Assembly: GCA_030668025.1 (NCBI GenBank)
Contig: DAOUUT010000125.1
Span: forward strand, 1-10,200
Source: Promethearchaeota archaeon
GTDB taxonomy: Archaea; Asgardarchaeota; Lokiarchaeia; Sigynarchaeales; SOKP01
Reading direction: 5' to 3'
Length of the DNA stretch: 10,200 bases
In this document: positions 1 to 6,796 of the stretch, one piece after another
Position numbering within the stretch: the first letter of the stretch is position 1
Layout of the letters: the number at the start of each line of letters is the position of its first letter
Made by a program: the position numbers and the translations under genes
The notes under the pieces: generated by a model
The model's input: the letters and a program-made list of their open reading frames with translations, nothing else
Databases searched by the model: none
Told to the model about the DNA's origin: nothing

Positions 1-1
1 A

Positions 2-352
2 AACGATGGATTTATAGTTCAAATGCATATGGACACTAGTTGGACAGATCGCTTGCATTACTTTAAAGAATTACCAAAAGGTAAACTATATCTGCATATG
101 GATGAAAGAACAGATATATTCAAAGCAAAAGAAATTCTTGGTGATCACATATGTATTCAAGGAAACCTTAAACCTTCCCTATTTACTTTAGGAACACCTG
201 CTATGATCGAAAAGCAAACAAAAGAAATTATTGACAAATGTGGCGAAGGAGGAGGGCTATTTGTTGGAGCTGAAATTCCTGACGACGCAAAACTCGAAAA
301 TGTAAAAGCAATGATAGATACCTGCAAGACTTACGGAGTATATAGAAAATAG
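2..352 (+). CDS. URO-D superfamily protein (uroporphyrinogen decarboxylase / corrinoid methyltransferase-like), C-terminal part
   Basis: This is the last 116 codons of a gene that begins before the window. The frame is open to the left edge, so the ATG at 23 is internal and not the start. The fold is the URO-D TIM barrel, shared by uroporphyrinogen decarboxylase and the cobamide methyltransferases MtaA/MtbA. Recognisable blocks are a HMD motif near the edge, a TDIFKAKEILGD block followed by an IQGN strand end, the LGTP helix start, GEGGG, and a closing KLENVKAM helix with a YGVYRK tail. In MtaA/MtbA a HxC pair and a late Cys bind zinc. Here HxC reads HMD, and the late position, often GC before EIP in homologues I recall, reads GA. 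A zinc-dependent CoM methyltransferase is therefore unlikely, and the substrate is unknown. The catalytic N-terminal half is outside the window. Family assignment is firm; function is open. Confidence 0.85.
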   Translation, partial: NDGFIVQMHMDTSWTDRLHYFKELPKGKLYLHMDERTDIFKAKEILGDHICIQGNLKPSLFTLGTPAMIEKQTKEIIDKCGEGGGLFVGAEIPDDAKLENVKAMIDTCKTYGVYRK

Positions 353-370
353 ATTATTTAGTTTCAAACT

Positions 371-401
371 CTTTTATTTATTTATTTTTAATTTATTTTT
401 A
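371..401 (+). terminator. T-rich tract, probable archaeal terminator of the URO-D gene
   Basis: About 20 bases after the stop codon the plus strand carries several runs of four or five T separated by single A or AA, with no hairpin. Archaeal RNA polymerase commonly terminates on such oligo-T tracts. The next gene has its own TATA-like box further downstream, which fits separate transcription. Confidence 0.5.
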
Positions 402-488
402 TAGTTATCAAAAAAATTGGACTATGAATTTTATATATGTAATGATTTATTTAATTTCTATAAGAAGAAATATTAATTTTTAAAAATG

Positions 489-499
489 ATTTAAAATAA
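489..499 (+). promoter_or_regulatory. Candidate TATA box for the double zinc-ribbon gene
   Basis: An ATTTAAAATAA-like element lies about 45-55 bases before the ATG at 544. A start site about 25 bases downstream would leave a leader of some 25-30 bases. The whole gap is AT-rich, so the match could be chance. No Shine-Dalgarno sequence is visible before the ATG. Confidence 0.3.
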
Positions 500-543
500 C
501 ATTAACAACTAAATATTCAAATTAAAAGAAAAGAATTATAAAA

Positions 544-1137
544 ATGTCAGAATCAGATTTTAACATTAGATTAAAAGGTAATGTAGACGCACTTAATGTA
601 ACTTTAGGTAAACGTAAAGAATTCTATATCACCGTTCAAAATCTTACTGAAAATTATATGCCTCAAGTAAGAGTAAGGCTGGCCGTACCCCCCCAGGTTA
701 GATTATTAGTTAAAACAGAATGGTATGGGGGAATTGAAAAGTGTCATAGTAAAAATCGTCTATTTACAATATTAATTAAAGAAAATGGGGTTTATAATTT
801 AACTGCTACACTTACGACTAAGAGAGGGCATAATATTGCATTCCCATTTACTGTTCAAGCGGGAACGACTCAAGCACCTTCAAAAACTATATCATTACTC
901 TCCCTACCAAATGTTGATCAGCCTGTTTCCAAACAAGTTTCCAAACAGGTAAATTGTCCTTATTGTCAAACAGAAATAAGTAATGATGCTAAATTTTGTC
1001 CTCACTGTGGATCAAATGTAGAAGAAAAATTAGAAGAAATTCAGGAAAAAGAATTAGCATTAAATTGCTCAAATTGTGGAGTAGCCTTGCATGAGGAAGC
1101 TAAATTTTGCGCAAAATGTGGTCAAAAAGTTCAATGA
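544..1137 (+). CDS. Double zinc-ribbon protein with N-terminal beta-sandwich-like domain
   Basis: The 197-residue protein has two parts. Residues 1 to about 107 are rich in alternating hydrophobic strands (FYITVQNLTEN, VRVRLAVPP, LFTILIKENGVYNLTATL) and resemble an Ig-like or CARDB-like beta-sandwich that often presents a binding surface. Residues 138-155 and 175-192 are two treble-clef-type zinc ribbons, each with CxxC-x10-CxxC and the sequence (D/E)AKFCxxCG, joined by a charged Glu/Lys helix at 159-172. No signal peptide or membrane segment is visible, so it is probably cytosolic. Tandem ribbons of this kind occur in many archaeal proteins of unknown role and may mediate protein or nucleic acid contacts. 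The linker contains a tiny VSKQVSKQV repeat. The first ATG in the frame is used. It converges on the GH116 gene with a 79-base gap. Architecture is clear; function is unknown. Confidence 0.85.
   Translation: MSESDFNIRLKGNVDALNVTLGKRKEFYITVQNLTENYMPQVRVRLAVPPQVRLLVKTEWYGGIEKCHSKNRLFTILIKENGVYNLTATLTTKRGHNIAFPFTVQAGTTQAPSKTISLLSLPNVDQPVSKQVSKQVNCPYCQTEISNDAKFCPHCGSNVEEKLEEIQEKELALNCSNCGVALHEEAKFCAKCGQKVQ
922..949 (+). repeat. 12-base tandem repeat inside a 7-base inverted repeat, coding linker
   Basis: GTTTCCAAACAA at 925-936 is followed directly by GTTTCCAAACAG at 937-948, two copies differing in the last base. The same stretch is bounded by CCTGTTT (922-928) and its exact reverse complement AAACAGG (943-949), so the RNA could form a 7-bp stem with a 14-base loop. 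It encodes the VSKQVSKQV linker before the first zinc ribbon. It is probably a small in-frame duplication. Confidence 0.7.
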
Positions 1138-1216
1138 TATAATCAATATTAGCAATTATTCTTAAGAAATCTTCATATTTATGGACATCTTAGCATTCGT
1201 GAAAAACATATCTAAT

Positions 1217-3859
1217 TCAAATTAGTTCAATTAGAAGTTTTTGATTAGCTTTAATAGAAGTGGTTTCTGAAAAAAAAATTTCTACACCTGAATTGCTGCC
1301 TATTAATTTTGCGTTTATTATGTTATCCTCCTTTTCAGGGTTTAATATTTTGCAATATTTGATTTTATCAAGATTGAGTTTTTCTATAGATTTCAAGTGA
1401 ATTGATTTAAGATTGATGTTTCCATAAGAGACACATATAGAAAAATTTAATCCTCTTTCACTTAGTTCCTGATTCACTTTACCCCAAGCAGTATTAGTAA
1501 TAAAAAACGATTGAAAATTTGATGGATTTATTCGCGGTGCGAGAATTAACTGATTAAGGTCTACAGAATAAGAGATTCCCGTTAACGCTTGAAGCAAAGT
1601 CCATGACGACATTGCTCTTACATAGTGATCGCCACATTCTACTTCGTTCCAAGGGCTTCTATATGAACCATCGTATCTTTTCCTAATCGAATTAATAATC
1701 TTTAAACCTTCATTAATACGGTTTGTATAAATACATAGAGCTGCAACTTCGTATTCAATTCCTGTCCATACTTCATCTGTGTAATATGTTGGTACCGTAG
1801 GTTTATTTCCATAAGGCCAAGTGCAATTTAATAATCCAGAGTCTGTAGGCGATGCGAATATTCTTGGATTTTGAGTTATTCCTTCAAGTGATTCTTTGAA
1901 ATTGTATTTCATTATAGACTCTATTGCCTTATTAACGTGTTCAGCAGGTAAGATATATCCAAAACCTAAGTGAAATGCCCACCATTGGCCAATTAATTGG
2001 TCAGAGAAACATCCAATTCCATATTGATATTCTTTTATTTTATTTTCGTCGTATTTTTGGATGTAATATTCTCCATTCCAACATTCTTTATCAAGAATTT
2101 CACGACCAGAATCAAATATGCTCTTACATTTCTTAGCCCAATCTTGTAGATTTAATTTTGTAGCAATTTGTTCACAGGCAAGAAGTGCTACTAAATAAAG
2201 CGACCCTATAAAAGAATTAATTCCATAAATAGAACAATCGTATGTATTAGGTTGAGCACAAGAAATTACGCCATCTGAATTATTGTCGTAATCTTTAAGT
2301 ATATACTCCATTAGTTTTTGAATATTAGGCCAGGATTCCTTTAGGAATTTTAAATCGCCAGAGATTAGAAAATCGCGATAAATCTTTAAAATCATTCCAA
2401 ACATTCCGTCTATAGCAGGAGGAACATCTCCAGGATCAGGAATCATTCCAAATTGTGGTAAGTATAATGGAATAACAGCGCGATGAGGTAAATAACCAGA
2501 TTTGTGCTGCATCTTAAATTCTGTCGCTCGCATTGTTCTTTCGAGAGTAGGAAATAGATGTGCTAGGCTAAATTCATAATTCCAAACATGTGTACAATTT
2601 AGTGGGCAACTTCCTCCTGATTTTTTTCCCGTAGAAACTCCGTTGCATCCCTCAAATCCGTAAAAAGACCCATCTCTTATCCATAAGCAAGTTGGAGTCC
2701 TAATTGTCGAAGATGTAGCAGAAATCGAAGTCAATACTTCAGCAGGAAGTGTACTATCAAAAAAATCTTCGTGAAACCTAAATGTGTTGTCTAATAGAAA
2801 TGACCTATTGTCTCTCACATATTCAATAACTTTTATTGAACTGCTAAACCACTCGTTATATCGATTTCCAATCCAATATTCCGTTTTCATATCGGGAAAT
2901 AAAGCCCTATTCAAACGCCAATCCATTAAGCGATTTGGAAAGTTCCAAGCTAAATAAAACGTGATTATTGATTCTTCATCGGGTTTTAAGACTTTTTTCG
3001 CTGCTAGACTCCCTGCATATGTTCTTCCGATTTTACTCATATCATCCTCACTTGGTTCTATCAAAACGCCTTTTTGCGAGAATTGAGACCAGAAGTCTTC
3101 AAAATCTTCCCATTGAGTTGATACCATAGCATCAAGTTGATCAACAGCTAGTGTTAAGTCACCGTATCGCTTATCGGTATTGAGAAGTAATTTTGATTTC
3201 ATTTGAATAGCATTCCAATTACCCACACGTTTGTGAAGGTTAAAATTACCTCCAAATAGAGGGTTAGAATCGCCCCTTAATGTTTTTATGCCATCCCAAC
3301 CGATGAAATTTAATAAATTTCCCAAAACAATTACTTCAATATTCTCTTTAGTAATGTTCTTAACTTGAAACTGAAAAATTATTACTGGTAAACCAGAGTT
3401 TTTTGGATCTAAAGGTATAAACGGATTAAAGGTTGTCAAATTAATCTCAATTGGGAGCAGAGCATCCTTGAATTGCAAAAATGAAATGGGATATTCGCCA
3501 TCAAATTGAATATTCTCAACTTCAGGTAGCCCATCAAATAGTTTTTTCATTTCTTTACTTATTTTGTAATCCCCAATGGATTTAGCAGGGATAAAATTAG
3601 GTTCTTCGTGAGGTTTGGAACTAATCAATGCGCGTGTAATTATCTTTCCATCTGAATCATTTAATTGACGCGTTCTTACAGCGAAAAAACAATTTGGTAC
3701 AAATGAGCGATGATTTATATTATTATTGATTTGCCATTGTTTTAAAAGTCCATCTCCACCAATAGCAATAGATCCCGTACCTACTCCTCCTAAAGGCATA
3801 GCTGAACTTCTTAGGTTTTTTCCAGTTAAGGTAAGAATCCCTTTTGGTTTCATAGTCAT
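1217..3859 (-). CDS. GH116 family glycoside hydrolase (GBA2-like / DUF608 glucosylceramidase-type)
   Basis: The 880-residue protein is predicted to cleave beta-linked glucosides or xylosides with retention. The N-terminal beta-sandwich (about 18-330) opens with the hallmark MPLGGVGTGSIAIGGDG and QWQINN. The catalytic (alpha/alpha)6 barrel (about 350-770) follows, and a beta-rich tail (about 770-880) closes the chain. Family knowledge (SSO1353, TxGH116, human GBA2) places the nucleophile Glu in the LEG-type motif, here GFEG with E403, and the acid/base Asp in the TYD motif, here NTYD with D541. Other family blocks are CTHVWNYEFSLAHLFPTLER (422-441), DEVWTGIEYEVAAL (695-708) and ECGDHYVRAMSSW (741-753). 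No signal peptide is visible, so it is likely cytosolic. At 880 residues it is longer than I recall for SSO1353 and close to GBA2. The start has two ATGs six bases apart (3859 and 3853). The natural substrate cannot be read from sequence. Confidence 0.92.
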   Translation of the reverse strand: MTMKPKGILTLTGKNLRSSAMPLGGVGTGSIAIGGDGLLKQWQINNNINHRSFVPNCFFAVRTRQLNDSDGKIITRALISSKPHEEPNFIPAKSIGDYKISKEMKKLFDGLPEVENIQFDGEYPISFLQFKDALLPIEINLTTFNPFIPLDPKNSGLPVIIFQFQVKNITKENIEVIVLGNLLNFIGWDGIKTLRGDSNPLFGGNFNLHKRVGNWNAIQMKSKLLLNTDKRYGDLTLAVDQLDAMVSTQWEDFEDFWSQFSQKGVLIEPSEDDMSKIGRTYAGSLAAKKVLKPDEESIITFYLAWNFPNRLMDWRLNRALFPDMKTEYWIGNRYNEWFSSSIKVIEYVRDNRSFLLDNTFRFHEDFFDSTLPAEVLTSISATSSTIRTPTCLWIRDGSFYGFEGCNGVSTGKKSGGSCPLNCTHVWNYEFSLAHLFPTLERTMRATEFKMQHKSGYLPHRAVIPLYLPQFGMIPDPGDVPPAIDGMFGMILKIYRDFLISGDLKFLKESWPNIQKLMEYILKDYDNNSDGVISCAQPNTYDCSIYGINSFIGSLYLVALLACEQIATKLNLQDWAKKCKSIFDSGREILDKECWNGEYYIQKYDENKIKEYQYGIGCFSDQLIGQWWAFHLGFGYILPAEHVNKAIESIMKYNFKESLEGITQNPRIFASPTDSGLLNCTWPYGNKPTVPTYYTDEVWTGIEYEVAALCIYTNRINEGLKIINSIRKRYDGSYRSPWNEVECGDHYVRAMSSWTLLQALTGISYSVDLNQLILAPRINPSNFQSFFITNTAWGKVNQELSERGLNFSICVSYGNINLKSIHLKSIEKLNLDKIKYCKILNPEKEDNIINAKLIGSNSGVEIFFSETTSIKANQKLLIELI

Positions 3860-4046
3860 ATTTTTACTGTTCTTTTTTAGCTTTTAATTTTTATTTAGCT
3901 TAAGTTCTATATTAAAGTTATTAAAATCTCTCTAATTTGATAAACTTTAATCATTTAGAACCATCATATAAACTCTATGATAGTATAATCATTGATTAAT
4001 AATTATTTTAAAATTAATATTAAAACAAATTAAATTAAATATTATC

Positions 4047-4056
4047 TTTAATATAT
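4047..4056 (+). promoter_or_regulatory. Candidate TATA box for purD in the divergent gap
   Basis: TTTAATATAT lies 31-40 bases before the purD ATG, which would put the transcription start within about ten bases of the start codon, giving a nearly leaderless mRNA. The gap 3860-4086 separates the GH116 and purD starts, so it must hold both promoters. A TTTAATATA-like element on the minus strand near 3907-3917 is a weaker candidate for GH116. Apart from these boxes I see nothing specific in the 227 bases, which are very AT-rich. Confidence 0.35.
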
Positions 4057-4086
4057 TTAGATTCTATTCATTTTTGTTGGTAAATA

Positions 4087-5406
4087 ATGGTTAAAGTATT
4101 AATTATTGGACATGGAGCAAGAGAACACGTAATAGGAGAGGCTTTAGTTCGTAGCGGAGCAAATTTATATGCTTTTATGAGTTCTAAAAACGCAGGCTTA
4201 GAGGATTTAAGCCAAGGTAGAATTAAAGTTCATTCTGAAATGGATTTTAAAGAAATTATTGATTATTGTAAATTAAATAGCATTGATTTTGTTGTTGTTG
4301 GTCCAGAGGCACCTTTGGTTGTTGGAATCGTTGATGCTATAGAAAAGAATGGAATACCTTGCGTAGGACCGGGAATTGAGGCTGCTCAACTTGAAGGCTC
4401 TAAAATCTTTACCAGAAGCCTTTTGGAAAAGTATAAAATCAATTCAAACATAAAGAGTAAAAATTTTGAATCCATGGAAAATGTAGAAACTTATATTAAA
4501 GAATTAGGCGTAGAAAACATCGTAGTTAAGCCAGATGGCCTAACTGGAGGGAAAGGTGTAAAAGTTTATGGGGATCATCTTTTTTCGAAACAAGATATTT
4601 TAGATTACTGTCAATCATTAGTTAAACAGAAATCGCCATTAATAATTGAAGAAAAAATCGAAGGTGAAGAATTCACTTTGCAGACATTTGTTGACGGGAA
4701 AAATGTCGTTGGTGCTCCCTTAGTTCAAGACCACAAGAGAGCTTATGAAGACGATACAGGCCCAAATACGGGAGGTATGGGAAGTTACTCTATGAAGGAC
4801 CATCTAATGCCATTTATCACTCAAAAAGATGTTGATGAAGCTCTCGAAGATATGAAGAAAGTTGTTGCCGCAGTTAAGGCAGAGACGGGCGTTGAATATA
4901 AAGGATTTTTGTACGGAGGGTACATGAAAACTGTAAAAGGTATTAAATTAATTGAATTTAATTCTAGGTTAGGAGACCCTGAAGCAATGAACGTATTGCC
5001 TATATTAAAAACTGATTTCATTGATATTTGTATGGGAATAATAAATGGCAACCTAAAATCCACTATTGAATTTGAGAATAAGGCTACAGTATGTAAATAT
5101 TTAGCTCCCGAAGGATATCCTGGCTCTCCCAAGAAAGACGAATTGGTAAAAATCGATAAAAATACGTTGAAACAGATTGGTGCGAGATATTATTACGCTT
5201 CTGTTTATCGTAAAGGTGATGAAGTTTATACTACAACTTCAAGAGCAATAGGAGTTGTTGGGATTGCGAACGATTTAGAAAGTGCGGAAAAAATTGCTGA
5301 ACAAGGAATTGGATGTATAAGTGGAAAATTATTTTATAGAAAAGATGTTGGAACCTTAAAGTTATTGCAAAAAAGGATTGATCATATGAATTCTATTTTG
5401 AAATAA
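4087..5406 (+). CDS. purD: Phosphoribosylamine--glycine ligase (GAR synthetase)
   Basis: This cytosolic enzyme of de novo purine synthesis joins 5-phosphoribosylamine and glycine with ATP to give glycinamide ribonucleotide. At 439 residues it has the usual full length. The N-terminal domain has VLIIGHGAREH (4-14; GHGAREH in place of the common GxGGREH) and VVGPEAPLVVGIVDA (70-84). The ATP-grasp domain shows GPGIEAAQLEGSK (94-106), VVKPDGLTGGKGVKV (146-160), EGEEFTLQ (192-199), the substrate loop DHKRAYEDDTGPNTGGMGSYS (215-235), and the metal-binding EFNSRLGDPEA (290-300). The C-terminal domain has CKYLAPEGYP (336-345) and ends normally. The first ATG is preceded by only a weak GGTAAA. No other purine genes are in view, so it stands alone. 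It diverges from the GH116 gene and converges on the SRPBCC gene. Confidence 0.97.
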   Translation: MVKVLIIGHGAREHVIGEALVRSGANLYAFMSSKNAGLEDLSQGRIKVHSEMDFKEIIDYCKLNSIDFVVVGPEAPLVVGIVDAIEKNGIPCVGPGIEAAQLEGSKIFTRSLLEKYKINSNIKSKNFESMENVETYIKELGVENIVVKPDGLTGGKGVKVYGDHLFSKQDILDYCQSLVKQKSPLIIEEKIEGEEFTLQTFVDGKNVVGAPLVQDHKRAYEDDTGPNTGGMGSYSMKDHLMPFITQKDVDEALEDMKKVVAAVKAETGVEYKGFLYGGYMKTVKGIKLIEFNSRLGDPEAMNVLPILKTDFIDICMGIINGNLKSTIEFENKATVCKYLAPEGYPGSPKKDELVKIDKNTLKQIGARYYYASVYRKGDEVYTTTSRAIGVVGIANDLESAEKIAEQGIGCISGKLFYRKDVGTLKLLQKRIDHMNSILK

Positions 5407-5448
5407 TGTCAAAATATGCACATGTATAACCTTTTATATTAAAATTAC

Positions 5449-5458
5449 AAAAAAAAAA
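5449..5458 (-). terminator. T10 run, probable terminator of the SRPBCC gene
   Basis: Ten consecutive A residues on the plus strand form a T10 run in the minus-strand transcript, about 24 bases past the stop of the SRPBCC gene. An uninterrupted oligo-T of this length is a typical archaeal termination signal. It sits in the 75-base gap between the convergent purD and SRPBCC genes. Confidence 0.55.
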
Positions 5459-5481
5459 TAAAATTAAGGATTTATAAATAT

Positions 5482-5898
5482 TTATTTTCTTTTATCAAAT
5501 TCGTTGGGGTTGCCTCCTTCTTCCATAAAATCTACGAATTTTTTCAAACCTCCTAAAAGTATTTCTCCAGCTTTCCCAAGCATTTTTTCTTCCTTCTCAT
5601 CTTCAATTTCCGCCCTGATCGATACTTCGGATCCATCACCTTTGCGCGACACAATATAGCTCATTTTGCTAAAAGCGCTGCCCTCCATAGAATAAGATAT
5701 TTTTTCGTTTTCTAATCTCTCCGTAACAGTTGAAATGAAATCGCCAACAGTAGATTTAATGGAATATTTATCAGGAGCAATTGTAGTACTTTCATTTACT
5801 ATAATATTCCATACGGTTTCAAGGTCATCATTGTTTAAAATATCATAAATTTTCTTAGGGGATGTTTTTATTTCTATTTTTCTTTCTATACTAGTCAT
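5482..5898 (-). CDS. SRPBCC/START-fold small protein (polyketide cyclase / CoxG-like)
   Basis: The predicted protein has 138 residues and opens with the pattern of the SRPBCC (Bet v 1-like, START-related) superfamily: a first strand (SIERKIEIKTSPKKIYDIL), then a W near residue 30 after DLETVW, and a central set of strands (YSIKSTVGDFISTVTERL, ISYSMEGSAFSKMSYIVSR, SEVSIRAEIEDEK). It closes with a long C-terminal helix (AGEILLGGLKKFVDFMEEG) over the pocket. Such proteins bind small hydrophobic ligands or act as lipid-transfer or cyclase-like proteins; no ligand can be assigned here. The reading frame extends ten codons upstream to 5928. I choose the ATG at 5898 because GAAGGTG lies six bases before it, the conserved domain starts directly after it, and a TATA box would place transcription start near 5925. 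It is probably cytosolic and has its own promoter and terminator. Confidence 0.8.
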   Translation of the reverse strand: MTSIERKIEIKTSPKKIYDILNNDDLETVWNIIVNESTTIAPDKYSIKSTVGDFISTVTERLENEKISYSMEGSAFSKMSYIVSRKGDGSEVSIRAEIEDEKEEKMLGKAGEILLGGLKKFVDFMEEGGNPNEFDKRK

Positions 5899-5903
5899 TT
5901 TTT

Positions 5904-5910
5904 GCACCTT
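5904..5910 (-). promoter_or_regulatory. Ribosome binding site GAAGGTG deciding the SRPBCC start
   Basis: On the minus strand GAAGGTG ends six bases before the ATG at 5898. It matches the GGTG core complementary to the archaeal 16S 3' end. It is one of the clearest Shine-Dalgarno sequences in the window and lies inside the longer reading frame, arguing against the upstream ATGs at 5928 and 5913. Confidence 0.7.
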
Positions 5911-5948
5911 CATTTGAATTTCGTACATGAAATAAATTTTTACGGTTA

Positions 5949-5957
5949 TATTTATAT
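5949..5957 (-). promoter_or_regulatory. TATA box of the SRPBCC gene
   Basis: The minus strand reads ATATAAATA here, a near-consensus archaeal TATA box, preceded by a purine-rich GCGAAC that could serve as BRE. The expected start site about 25 bases downstream falls near 5925, giving a leader of roughly 27 bases that contains the GAAGGTG ribosome site. Confidence 0.6.
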
Positions 5958-6000
5958 GTTCGCATCAAAATTAAGTTTTAAATTATTGAATTTAATAAAT

Positions 6001-6120
6001 TATTGCAGCCAGAAATTAGCAACGAGGAGTTTGATAAGCTCGCCATTGACAATTACAACTCTTGGAAAAGTTCGTGGAACAAAGACGGTGAATAGAACGA
6101 CCTAAACGAGTACATTCCGT
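6001..6120. other. GC-rich island in an AT-rich intergenic gap; possible ncRNA or short/decayed gene
   Basis: By hand count this 120-base block is about 42% G+C, while the 60 bases on each side are about 15-17%, so it stands out even against neighbouring genes. No tRNA cloverleaf or box C/D signature was found. Two plus-strand frames are open through much of it. One, from the codon at 5982 to a TAG at 6093-6095, reads as a plausible acidic, Trp-containing peptide (EEFDKLAIDNYNSWKSSW) with no ATG, and continues 13 codons after the TAG to a TAA. Its third positions are GC-rich, unlike neighbouring genes. The other frame (ending at 6105) is basic and Thr-rich and looks unlike a folded protein. 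Possible pairings include CAACGAG with CTCG..TTG (6020-6050) and GTTC/GAAC (6070-6080). Strand and nature are undecided. The rest of the gap 5899-6180 holds only promoter elements. Confidence 0.4.
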
Positions 6121-6125
6121 TTAAT

Positions 6126-6139
6126 TATATTTTATAAAG
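6126..6139 (+). promoter_or_regulatory. Candidate TATA box for the HEAT-repeat gene
   Basis: A TATATTTTATAAAG stretch lies about 42-55 bases before the ATG at 6181, at a distance that would leave a leader of about 20 bases. A short GAG before the ATG is the only hint of a ribosome site. Confidence 0.4.
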
Positions 6140-6180
6140 ATTACATTCTAATATTTGTAACTCTTATTTTGAGTTAGATA

Positions 6181-6672
6181 ATGGATTGGAATGATAGAAA
6201 CGCTAATTTTAACGAATTAATTAAACAATTATTTCACGATAAAGAAGCCGAGAAAAGAGCTGAAGCGGCAAGACAGCTTGGCTTTTTAAAAGATGGAAGG
6301 GCCGTCAATTTATTGTGTCGTGCATTAAATATCGAAAACGAACCAATGGTTGTTAATAGAATAATAGAAGCCTTAGGACAAATAGCAGATGGACGGGCAA
6401 CGCTAAGAATAATAGAGAAATTAAAAGAGGAAATTGAAAAACCAGAAATAGAGATGGATAAGTTAAAAGTGATTTTTATCATCGAAAGTTTTACAAAAAT
6501 AAAAGATAAAAGAGCTTTAGAATATGTAGGACATTTTCTTAAATCGTCTGACGACAAATTGCGAGAACTTACCGAAAATGTGTTTGATATAATCGAACCA
6601 GATTGGCGTAGAATTGTTGAAAAAGCACGTAAAGAAAGATCAATCCCGGATATTTTTAAAGTTAATATGTAG
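6181..6672 (+). CDS. HEAT-repeat (PBS lyase-like) small protein
   Basis: The 163-residue, all-helical protein carries tandem HEAT-like repeats. The first is clear: KRAEAARQLGFLKDGRAVNL (about 25-44), with the R-x-x-A-A-x-x-L-G-x-x-x-D-x-R-A signature. A second runs from about residue 54 to 75 (MVVNRIIEALGQIADGRATL) and a third, weaker one from about 94 to 115 (KLKVIFIIESFTKIKDKRAL). A final helical pair ends around 140, followed by a basic helix (RRIVEKARKERS). Such short solenoids usually serve as protein-protein scaffolds; the PBS-lyase name reflects sequence kinship only. No catalytic residues, signal peptide or membrane segment can be seen. The first ATG fits the start of the fold. The next gene starts 124 bases downstream on the same strand with its own possible TATA element, so an operon is not evident. 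The partner is unknown. Confidence 0.85.
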   Translation: MDWNDRNANFNELIKQLFHDKEAEKRAEAARQLGFLKDGRAVNLLCRALNIENEPMVVNRIIEALGQIADGRATLRIIEKLKEEIEKPEIEMDKLKVIFIIESFTKIKDKRALEYVGHFLKSSDDKLRELTENVFDIIEPDWRRIVEKARKERSIPDIFKVNM

Positions 6673-6796
6673 CTAATTCTATTTCTATAAAAAAAATAAT
6701 AAGTACTTAATAAGAAGTTATTTTAATTTCTTGTTATTCAATTTATCTAATTTTTCATATACTAATTATATCGCATTTAAGGTAGGAAATTTAATA

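Noticed and set aside
1212..1225. Inverted repeat CTAATT-CA-AATTAG over the GH116 stop codon
   Set aside because: The two-base loop is too short for the full hairpin, the arms are all but one A/T, and such repeats are expected by chance here.
3860..4086. Operator or riboswitch in the GH116-purD divergent gap
   Set aside because: The gap is very AT-rich with only TATA-like elements; I found no long inverted repeat or known purine-sensing aptamer.
4821..5132. Minus-strand open frame of 103 codons inside purD
   Set aside because: It lies wholly within the well-supported purD frame, has no family features and is Ser/Pro/Phe-rich as expected of an antisense shadow.
5902..6105. Plus-strand open frame of 67 codons overlapping the SRPBCC 5' end and the GC island
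   Set aside because: Its first half overlaps the promoter, leader and ribosome site of the SRPBCC gene, and its second half is basic and Thr-rich without fold-like pattern. The other plus frame across the island looks more protein-like.
6003..6110. Possible tRNA in the GC island (GTTCGTGGAAC resembles a T arm)
   Set aside because: No matching acceptor, D or anticodon arms can be drawn on either strand, and no GTTCRA loop or CCA-adjacent discriminator context is present.
6234..6557. Minus-strand open frame of 107 codons inside the HEAT gene
   Set aside because: It is a low-complexity Ser/Ile/Phe-rich shadow of the clear HEAT-repeat frame.
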